Shown here in pieces: positions 35,501-41,127 of a stretch of DNA of 64,000 bases. The translations under genes and the position numbers were made by a program. This stretch comes from Bacillota bacterium (GTDB lineage: Bacteria > Bacillota > Clostridia > Lachnospirales > Lachnospiraceae), in NCBI GenBank assembly GCA_023421075.1, contig JAEZUM010000051.1, positions 62,001-126,000 of the forward strand, read 5' to 3'. Position 1 is the first letter of the stretch. Each line of letters opens with the position of its first letter. A model generated the notes under the pieces. That model made no database searches. It was not told the origin of the DNA and saw only the letters and a list, made by a program, of their open reading frames with translations.

Positions 35501-35949
35501 TTATCTTCATCACGGTAATGATGGGAAGCCAGTCTACCCGTATGTCGGAAGAACAGCCTATTCACATCATTTACGCTGACATCCACATCAAAAATGACTC
35601 CAACACACTGATGCTTATGGGTCTCGGTGTCTTCAAGCTCCAGAACAATGGTCGTGGAGAAATTCTTATTACGAAGATAACTGATTTCGTTATTTTCCTG
35701 TACTACCTTCATACCACGAAGATACTCGATCAAGGTACGATCCGAATCCTCCTTCGCCGCTTTGTTAAAGAAGCCACGGCCATTACTGTCGGCATACAAT
35801 ACAATCTGAAGAGCATCCAGTACGGTAGACTTACCGCTGCCGGAATGTCCGGTAAAGAAATTAATCTCTTCGTGAAAGGAAAGGATTTTCTCATTAATAT
35901 AGTGCCAGTTATTCAGACACATCCTCGAAAGTGCTTGATATCTGTCCAT
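32593..35949 (-). CDS. jetC: Wadjet/Mks condensin-type SMC ATPase (JetC/MksB-like)
   Basis: An 1118-residue SMC-like ATPase. Walker A FTGHSGSGKST (about 32-42) is N-terminal, followed by long coiled-coil arms (about 230-420 and 590-870, rich in heptads such as DKLQNQEAEYKED), a hinge-like middle, and a C-terminal head with the signature segment SKNSGGEGQNP and Walker B RLVVLDEAFSKMD. This matches JetC/MukB-family subunits, which load on DNA and extrude loops. In Wadjet the complex recognises small circular DNA. Translation overlaps jetB by 41 bases and has GGGGAGG upstream. It is the last gene: a terminator pair and a convergent gene follow, not jetD. Confidence 0.88.
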   Translation of the reverse strand: MDRYQALSRMCLNNWHYINEKILSFHEEINFFTGHSGSGKSTVLDALQIVLYADSNGRGFFNKAAKEDSDRTLIEYLRGMKVVQENNEISYLRNKNFSTTIVLELEDTETHKHQCVGVIFDVDVSVNDVNRLFFRHTGRLASHHYRDEDKVFSINELKDYIETNYSKEDYYFSRTNEKFRNELYTNFFGGLHPKHFPALFKKAIPFKMDMKLEDFVKNYICTENDIHMEDMQDSVAQYTRLKRRLEDTRSEISLLTDITGQYSRYEAYSGQIEQLQYNLDKLDISTVEAKLDKLQNQEAEYKEDILILSKSIEDLEIELKTLQEQRDEVAFAIQNSGYEHLEAELISLNQMLELLYRSKTSYDKIGSGLKAWLSTSYPDDGMRIGMERFVRYQATSDEIGEMKATLTVTRVGLEKKKSELVAQINEYAHKLGEIAKQMNILKGGQKAYPPYLLEVKDYLTRELEREYEKPVKVDILADVIEVKDEQWRNAVEGYMGNNKLNLIVAPEYAKQAMELYQQLDSKKYYRVAVIDTERVMKDMKQVQGYSLAQEVEATAEYITAYTNYLMGSVIKCHSVEELRGNKSGITPDCILYQGYRLQHINPRNYTEEAYIGRSAIARRLSLLEQNLNELKEQKEPLDKELHRIEELLGYEYLQNDVDFYESKLQEMNQINEKELLKEDYHRRIVALKQMNIDDWKAKKLLIEQVIDAKSKQKEKASVALGTKENSIRASADELISLNEELIEKQKNHQYNSIREEAYQVMLRNAENKGVDKLRSDLLSQKQLLERQLEDEFYKVLKRREQYHAVYAYRGLSLTNRDNKEYEQLLESLQSDKLNDFMKKANEQAVQAIYHFKTDFIYKIRDAIKEVMQQKEELNRILSQMDFGKDKYRFIITKNRGEDGKFYDMFMDENLEINPHQLTGNISNQMDMFSMQHEKDYSELINELLELFMPPENCDNRTLEEARANMEKYADYRTYLSFDMEQLVEGMPPMRLSKMLSKNSGGEGQNPLYVALLASFAQVYRINQKSNIRRRSTPRLVVLDEAFSKMDAEKVGSCIGLIRTLGFQAIISATNDKIQNYVDNVDKTFVFANPNKNRISVQEFEKREFIALLSAQEAEEVEL

Positions 35950-36556
35950 CGTCGGTAACCTCCCCTTCCTCTTGATATTGTTCTATGATAGCTCCAATCG
36001 ACTGGCTGTCCAGTAACAGATTGATCGTCGGATAAATAATAAACCTTGTATCTCCATCCAGCTCCCCCATTTCATCGGTGATTTCAATGATCTGATACTT
36101 CTTCAGCGCTGTCATGGTTTTCTTAAGCTCTGTCGGAGAGATGGATTTACTGTTCCATAAGCGGAACAATTGGATTTTATCATACACCTCATTTAAGGAG
36201 GAATATACATGAATAGAGCTGGAGGCTGTATTCATCTGCTCATCAAAGATCAGCTTCAATAATAACAGAAAGATCGTCGTCAGCCGGCTTAATTTATCAC
36301 CCTGCAGATTCTGAGTCACAATCTGCATAATTCCATACTGCCTATTCTCAATCAGATCAATATCCGCAATTTTAAAATACTCTTTTAAAAAATCAAGATG
36401 TCTCTCACAGATACGATACATCCGGTTTGGAAGATACCGTTCTGTTTTTCTGTCATATTTGCGCTCTAGAATATAGGATTGGTGATATAAGGTCCTGACT
36501 ACCTCTCTAAGCTCATCCTTTTCTTCGTCCAGAAGTTCATTGTAATAAGGGAACAT
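35909..36556 (-). CDS. jetB: Wadjet/Mks kite subunit (JetB/MksE-like, DUF4194 type)
   Basis: A 215-residue, helix-rich protein of winged-helix character matching the JetB/MukE-like kite subunits (DUF4194 type): it starts with MFPYYNELLDEEKDELREVV and ends with acidic residues. In condensins of the MukBEF/MksBEF/JetABC type it bridges the kleisin and the SMC heads. It lies 82 bases after jetA and overlaps jetC by 41 bases; AGAAAGGA precedes the ATG. Identification rests on context and general resemblance more than on a sharp motif. Confidence 0.8.
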   Translation of the reverse strand: MFPYYNELLDEEKDELREVVRTLYHQSYILERKYDRKTERYLPNRMYRICERHLDFLKEYFKIADIDLIENRQYGIMQIVTQNLQGDKLSRLTTIFLLLLKLIFDEQMNTASSSIHVYSSLNEVYDKIQLFRLWNSKSISPTELKKTMTALKKYQIIEITDEMGELDGDTRFIIYPTINLLLDSQSIGAIIEQYQEEGEVTDDGQISSTFEDVSE

Positions 36557-36638
36557 AAAAATCCTTTCTTACGGTCAGCATCCTCGGATTGTACATTCAT
36601 TTACTGACCATTCCTTGTTATAGTAAAAATAATCTATG

Positions 36639-38012
36639 TTATTGGCTGTTCTTCTCAAATATGATATCCGGATAAGAATACGTTCCATGGGTGATCATGC
36701 CGCGCTCCCCCGGTACCACATGAAAGGGACTGGTTCTGCGTATACTATGGTCATAAGCAAGTACCAAAAGCTCAAATTCCTCATCATTACAGATAGGGTG
36801 ATCCCCGGTACAATAGCTTCCTCCCTGCATACGTTCCAGGATAAAGGCTTCGATCTGTGCTCTACTGTATCGATGTTTATTCTGATTAATGCGAAGAATG
36901 TCCTCTTTCGAAAGCTCCTCCTCTGTCTCAACCTCATGCTCTACCGTATCCTCAAATTGCTTTCTCTTCCCTCTCTTTTTATAGAAGGAATCCGGTGTGA
37001 TAACCGTATGATCATTCAACAGGAAAACCGAAGTTACCTTAGGATACAGCTTCTGCCCTTTCGCCTCAGACATTAGGTTTAGCAATGCTATGACGTTACC
37101 CTGCATATTGTCATCACTGCTTAAGAGGTATTCCAGCCTGCTTACGGTTGCCTTGATATATTTACTGTGTTCTGCATCAATATGGGAGATACGCTTCTCC
37201 ATATTAATGATACCTCGCTCAATCTCATCAATCACCCTGCCAAAGTCTTCAAGAATTTCTTCTTCCTGCTTCCCCTCAGCCATAAGCTTATGTTTCAACA
37301 GATTGATACGCTCTTCGTCCTCACTGATAACATGCAGTAATCGTTTGATATCATTTTTATAAATATAGAAATTATCACTGGTCTTAAGCAGCCTATACTT
37401 TCGGTTAACAATAGTCTCCACATAGCCGTTAAGATGCTCGATGAGAAGATCCTCATAATTTTCCTTCTCGAGAAGTGCTCCAAAAAATCGGTCCATATTA
37501 TGAAGCATATCCTGAAGAGAACGGTTGAGTCTGGTGGTATTGATCATGGCTGCCTTCAATAGCTCTAAGCCTGCTTTCGTATCATAATAAAAGGAATAAA
37601 TACTGGTATAAACATTCTGTATGTATAAATCCTGTTCCTCTGCATCCGGATTACTGACCTTTTTAATGGTCTCAATAAATGTAGAAGCATAATCCGGTAT
37701 AATAATATTTGTCTTGAACGAGCTGTAATCCTCTACTCTCTTCAGCCAGGAGAATCGAATCAGACGATTCAATATCTTAGTTGCCATCGGCTCCATATTA
37801 TCGGTATCCTGCTCCTCATCATCCGCTGAAATATCAACGATACGATCCGTAAAGTGCTCTGCAATCAATTGTATACAGGTTTCTTTGGTCAAAAAATAGT
37901 CATTGTACATGTATTCATCATATATTGCTAACAGAGCTTCCATATAGATATAACGGTTTCGGGAACTGAAAACAGTCCAGAACTGCTGGGGTAATTGATA
38001 GATTTCCTTCAT
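36639..38012 (-). CDS. jetA: Wadjet/Mks kleisin-type subunit (JetA/MksF-like)
   Basis: A 457-residue mostly helical protein of the Wadjet JetA family: an N-terminal winged-helix-like part (YQLPQQFWTVFSSRNRYIYM), a coiled-coil middle (about 210-330, EDEERINLLKHKLMAEGKQEEE) and a C-terminal region (from about 350) with a winged-helix-like end. It would be the kleisin that closes the SMC ring. GAGGAG lies before the ATG, and a TTGTTC-17-TACAAT promoter lies 35-65 bases upstream. The order jetA-jetB-jetC is the same as in Wadjet loci. Confidence 0.85.
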   Translation of the reverse strand: MKEIYQLPQQFWTVFSSRNRYIYMEALLAIYDEYMYNDYFLTKETCIQLIAEHFTDRIVDISADDEEQDTDNMEPMATKILNRLIRFSWLKRVEDYSSFKTNIIIPDYASTFIETIKKVSNPDAEEQDLYIQNVYTSIYSFYYDTKAGLELLKAAMINTTRLNRSLQDMLHNMDRFFGALLEKENYEDLLIEHLNGYVETIVNRKYRLLKTSDNFYIYKNDIKRLLHVISEDEERINLLKHKLMAEGKQEEEILEDFGRVIDEIERGIINMEKRISHIDAEHSKYIKATVSRLEYLLSSDDNMQGNVIALLNLMSEAKGQKLYPKVTSVFLLNDHTVITPDSFYKKRGKRKQFEDTVEHEVETEEELSKEDILRINQNKHRYSRAQIEAFILERMQGGSYCTGDHPICNDEEFELLVLAYDHSIRRTSPFHVVPGERGMITHGTYSYPDIIFEKNSQ

Positions 38013-38047
38013 TGCATCTCCTCGGTATCAAACGTATTCATCAATAT

Positions 38048-38076
38048 ATTGTAACATTTTTTGTCGATCGGAACAA
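38048..38076 (-). promoter_or_regulatory. Promoter of jetABC
   Basis: TTGTTC (38071-38076), 17-base spacer, TACAAT (38048-38053) on the minus strand, about 35 bases before jetA. The upstream stretch to 38190 is AT-rich and contains no gene. Confidence 0.65.
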
Positions 38077-38197
38077 TGTTTGATTTATTTATTCGGTTTA
38101 TTTTATTATTATTTATCCATGTATTACTTAATAAAATAAACTTTTATGTACAATAAACATACTAATCTAATATGTAAAATAAATAAACTAATCTTTA

Positions 38198-38226
38198 TTG
38201 ACACCTATACCCTGATATGTTATTAT
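38198..38226 (+). promoter_or_regulatory. Promoter of the sodium-pump genes
   Basis: TTGACA (38198-38203), 17-base spacer, TATTAT (38221-38226): a near-consensus promoter on the plus strand, about 135 bases upstream of the small gamma-subunit gene. Confidence 0.8.
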
Positions 38227-38242
38227 TTTAACGACATTCCGG

Positions 38243-38316
38243 TTGACAGTTCCTTTAACTGTTCAAGTTTTGGCTTATAGGTGGAGGACTTCTTTATTGA
38301 AGTACTCCATTTTTTT
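38243..38316 (+). promoter_or_regulatory. Attenuator leader of the sodium-pump operon
   Basis: Shortly after the expected transcription start, TTGACAGTT pairs with AACTGTTCAA (38243-38266, one bulge). Then TGGAG-G-ACTTC / GAAGT-A-CTCCA (38282-38309) is followed by seven T (38310-38316), a complete intrinsic terminator ahead of the first gene. No upstream plus-strand gene needs it, so it must control this operon. The sensor (riboswitch, protein or leader translation) is not identifiable by eye. Confidence 0.75.
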
Positions 38317-38368
38317 ATATCATTCACAACAAGAAGCTCATAATAATCATAAGAAGGGAGTGAAATAC

Positions 38369-38515
38369 ATGTCTATTACACAAAGTATCCTGGTGGCTAT
38401 TTTTTGCATGGCGGTTGTATTTACCGTGCTTGGACTTCTCTGGGCGATTATCCGAATATTTTCCTTGTTCATCATTATGATTGAGAAAAGGCGTGGTAAG
38501 GAAGGAAATAATTAA
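38369..38515 (+). CDS. Small OadG-like gamma subunit
   Basis: A 48-residue single-pass membrane peptide (SILVAIFCMAVVFTVLGLLW, then a short basic tail KRRGKEG). Size, the FxMxVVFxxL-type helix and position directly before the beta subunit match the gamma (OadG) subunit of sodium-pumping decarboxylases, here unusually short. AGGGAG lies upstream of the ATG at 38369; the frame upstream overlaps the attenuator and is non-coding. Confidence 0.8.
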   Translation: MSITQSILVAIFCMAVVFTVLGLLWAIIRIFSLFIIMIEKRRGKEGNN

Positions 38516-38574
38516 GAAGTCCAGTGGTAAAATTCAAATCGAATTCAAAGATGACCTAAAAGGAGGTATTTAAA

Positions 38575-39711
38575 GTGTTCTATGATTCACTGATTAAATT
38601 ATTGGAAGAGTCCGGCTTTGCCGCCTTGACCTGGCAATCCATAGTAATGATTATTGTAGCGTGTATTCTTCTATATCTGGCAATTGCGAAAAAGTTCGAG
38701 CCGCTCTTACTCCTACCGATCGCTTTCGGTGTTCTGTTAGCCAATTTACCTTTGACCGGTATTATGGCAGCGCCTCCCAGCGATAAAGAAGTGGGTGGTT
38801 TATTATATTATTTGTATCTTGGTGTGAAGAAGGGTATCTATCCTTCCTTAATATTCTTAGGTATTGGTGCCATGACTGATTTTGGTCCTCTGATTGCCCG
38901 TCCTAGTAGTATGCTGATCGGTGCAGGTGCGCAGTTTGGTATCGCAATCGCTTTTATCGTTGCTATCTTACTTGGTTTTACTCCTCAGGAAGCTGCCTCC
39001 ATCGGTATTATCGGTGGCGCTGACGGTCCGACTGCTATCTACCTGACAACAAGACTGGCTCCGCATCTTCTGGCTTCGATCGCCATCGCTGCCTATTCCT
39101 ACATGGCATTGATCCCGCTGATTCAGCCACCGTTAATGAAGCTGCTGACCACAAAGAAGGAGCGCGAAATAAAAATGGAACAGCTCCGCAGTGTATCCAA
39201 GCTTGAGAAAATCTGTTTCCCTGTGGCTGTTTCCATCTTTTGTATCCTCTTATTACCTTCCGTTGCTCCTTTGATCGGTATGCTGATGTTAGGTAACCTA
39301 TTCCGTGAATCCGGTGTAGTAGAGCGTATCTCCGACACCGCGCAAAATGCATTGATTAATATTGTAACCATCTTCCTCGGTGTTACGGTAGGCGCAACCG
39401 CAGTAGGTAGTGAATTCTTAAAGCCAAAGACGCTCGGTATCATCATCCTCGGATTAATTGCCTTCATGTTCAGTACGGTTGGCGGTCTGTTAATCGGTAA
39501 ATTGATGTGTGTAATCACCAAAGGCAAAATTAATCCACTGATTGGCTCCGCTGGTGTATCTGCGGTTCCTATGGCAGCACGCGTATCTCAGGTGGAAGGA
39601 CAGAAAGCTTTGCCCGGAAATTATCTGCTGATGTTTGCAATGGGTCCGAACGTAGCCGGTGTAATCGGTTCCGCAGTAGCTGCAGGTATCCTGCTCTGCT
39701 TATTCGGCTAA
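38575..39711 (+). CDS. Sodium ion-translocating decarboxylase beta subunit
   Basis: A 378-residue membrane protein of the OadB/GcdB/MmdB family, which couples decarboxylation of a biotin-bound carboxyl group to Na+ export. The ion-binding signature FLGIGAMTDFGPLIARP and IGIIGGADGPTAIY, and the second-half SAGVSAVPMAARVSQ and MFAMGPNVAGVIGSA, are all present. It starts with GTG behind AGGAGGT (7-base spacing). The alpha (carboxyltransferase) and biotin-carrier subunits are not in the window, so the substrate (oxaloacetate, methylmalonyl-CoA or glutaconyl-CoA) cannot be assigned. Confidence 0.93.
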   Translation: MFYDSLIKLLEESGFAALTWQSIVMIIVACILLYLAIAKKFEPLLLLPIAFGVLLANLPLTGIMAAPPSDKEVGGLLYYLYLGVKKGIYPSLIFLGIGAMTDFGPLIARPSSMLIGAGAQFGIAIAFIVAILLGFTPQEAASIGIIGGADGPTAIYLTTRLAPHLLASIAIAAYSYMALIPLIQPPLMKLLTTKKEREIKMEQLRSVSKLEKICFPVAVSIFCILLLPSVAPLIGMLMLGNLFRESGVVERISDTAQNALINIVTIFLGVTVGATAVGSEFLKPKTLGIIILGLIAFMFSTVGGLLIGKLMCVITKGKINPLIGSAGVSAVPMAARVSQVEGQKALPGNYLLMFAMGPNVAGVIGSAVAAGILLCLFG

Positions 39712-39733
39712 TTCTATTTACATACAATATTCA

Positions 39734-39758
39734 AAAATATCAGCTTCGCAGATATTTT
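39734..39758. terminator. Hairpin 1 of paired terminator element, copy B
   Basis: AAAATATC, centre AGCTTCGCA, GATATTTT: same 8-pair stem, mismatch and loop as copy A at 32476, but with different stem bases that still pair. It lies 22 bases after the beta-subunit stop. Confidence 0.75.
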
Positions 39759-39773
39759 GTGAATCATGAATTA

Positions 39774-39823
39774 AAAGGCTATCTGCTTCTTCGTATATTA
39801 TGGCGAAGGAGCAGATAGCCTTT
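39774..39823. terminator. Hairpin 2 of paired terminator element, copy B
   Basis: AAAGGCTATCTGCT and AGCAGATAGCCTTT form a perfect 14-base stem, with inner CTTCG/CGAAG also paired. It lies between the convergent ends of the beta-subunit gene and nrdB and can end both transcripts. Confidence 0.75.
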
Positions 39824-39862
39824 CTTATAATGATCAATCATTTCATTCGAAAGAACCTATAA

Positions 39863-40891
39863 CTAATCCAGGTCGTCAAAATCAAAGGCAGCTGCCTTCG
39901 TATAATTAGTCACCTTCGCTTCGAAGAAATCTGTCTTTGTACTGTTGAGATTCGAAAAGCCTTCTATCCAAGCCATTGGATTCTCCGTAATCTCAGGATA
40001 CAGCTCCTCCAACCCAATTGCCTTCAACCTCTGGTTACCGAGGTATTTAATATATTTATCAATAAGGTCATTGTTCATGCCAAGGATCTCATTGTTTGTA
40101 ACATATTGTCCCCAGGCAATCTCATGCTCGACGCCGGTTCTCATCATATCGCGGATCTCCTCGGTCAATTCCTGGGTAAACAATTCCGGATTCTCTGCCT
40201 TCAATTCTTTTAATATATTCTGGAACAATACCAGGTGAGTAACCTCGTCTCGGTTAATATACTTAAATATCGTACTGGTAGCGGTCATCTTCCCCTGTCT
40301 AGCCAAGGTATAAAAGAAGCTGAAGCCGGAATAGAAATAGATACCCTCCAGGATATAATTCGCAACAACAGTTCGCAAAAAGTTCTCTACTGATGCATCT
40401 TCATTGAAGCTCTGATACATGTTAGCGATATACTGATTTCTTTTGAGTAACTGCTTGTCTTCACGCCATTCATCATAGATCTTGTCTCTGGTTACCGGAT
40501 TCGTAACCGTATCCAGGATATAGGAGTAGCTCTGGGCATGAATCTCCTCCTGAAAGGCTTGTATATTCAGTAAAGAGGCTACCTCAGGAGCAGTAACATA
40601 GCGAGATAAATTGGGTAGATTCTCACTCTGTATGGAGTCTAAGAAATTCAAAAAGGAAATGATCTTATCAAAGGCGTTTCTCTCCCCATTGGTTAGCAGC
40701 GGAAATTGCTTAATATCTTCATTCAAAGAGATCTCCTCCGGTATCCAGAAATTATTCAGCATGGTACGATAGAACATATTTGCCCAACTGTACTTGATAC
40801 GGTTCCACTCTCTGAGATTTGTTGTATTTCCGTTGATTAATGCCTCTGTCCCACGAAGTCCCTGCTCATTGAATATCTTCTTCTTATTCAT
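39863..40891 (-). CDS. nrdB: Class I ribonucleotide reductase, small (radical) subunit
   Basis: A 342-residue di-iron protein. Ligands and the radical Tyr are all visible: the Asp in FLDSIQ, EEIHAQSY (Glu, His and the Tyr four residues on), the Glu in YILEGIYFYSGF, and RDEVTH (Glu and His). It makes the tyrosyl radical used by NrdA for ribonucleotide reduction and needs oxygen or an activase for assembly. AGGAGG lies before the ATG. It follows nrdA after a 236-base gap filled by tandem repeats. Confidence 0.95.
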   Translation of the reverse strand: MNKKKIFNEQGLRGTEALINGNTTNLREWNRIKYSWANMFYRTMLNNFWIPEEISLNEDIKQFPLLTNGERNAFDKIISFLNFLDSIQSENLPNLSRYVTAPEVASLLNIQAFQEEIHAQSYSYILDTVTNPVTRDKIYDEWREDKQLLKRNQYIANMYQSFNEDASVENFLRTVVANYILEGIYFYSGFSFFYTLARQGKMTATSTIFKYINRDEVTHLVLFQNILKELKAENPELFTQELTEEIRDMMRTGVEHEIAWGQYVTNNEILGMNNDLIDKYIKYLGNQRLKAIGLEELYPEITENPMAWIEGFSNLNSTKTDFFEAKVTNYTKAAAFDFDDLD

Positions 40892-40913
40892 CCCATTCTC
40901 CTCCTAAGTTGTT

Positions 40914-41005
40914 CATGATCGCAAACTCCGATCGTATCTTATCAAGCAAGCTTGTTATGCGAGTGCTATCTCGCATTATACTCACTACGCTTTATTATAT
41001 CATGA
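40914..41005 (-). repeat. Dispersed intergenic repeat, copy 2 (long form)
   Basis: From CATGATCGCAAACTCCGATC to TTTATTATATCATGA. It is the first of two tandem copies with the one at 41020. This copy has about 19 extra bases that make the hairpin ATGCGAG-TGCTAT-CTCGCAT (40957-40976). CAAGCAAGCTTG lies at 40943-40954. Confidence 0.8.
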
Positions 41006-41019
41006 ATAAAGATCGTATT

Positions 41020-41092
41020 CATGATCGCCAGCTCCGATCGTATCTTATCAAGCAAGCTTGTAAGATACTCACTACGCTTTATTATATAATGA
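41020..41092 (-). repeat. Dispersed intergenic repeat, copy 3 (short form)
   Basis: CATGATCGCCAGCTCCGATC to TTTATTATATAATGA, nearly identical to copy 2 except that the inner hairpin is absent (AAG at the junction). CAAGCAAGCTTG is at 41049-41060. Both copies sit in the nrdA-nrdB transcript. Confidence 0.8.
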
Positions 41093-41127
41093 TTATTGTT
41101 ATGATTTCAATCCTTGTTTATTTCTAT

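Noticed and set aside
32593..35949. SbcC or RecF-type repair ATPase
   Set aside because: Coupling to the JetA- and JetB-type genes, the MukB-like head signature and absence of an SbcD nuclease favour the Wadjet/Mks condensin assignment.
36636..37076. A 146-codon plus-strand frame opposite jetA
   Set aside because: Antisense of a gene placed in a coherent operon; no ribosome site or motif.
40914..41092. Possible CRISPR array or phage attachment site between nrdA and nrdB
   Set aside because: Only two units of unequal length without regular unique spacers, no cas genes and no integrase. They fit an intergenic repeat family better.
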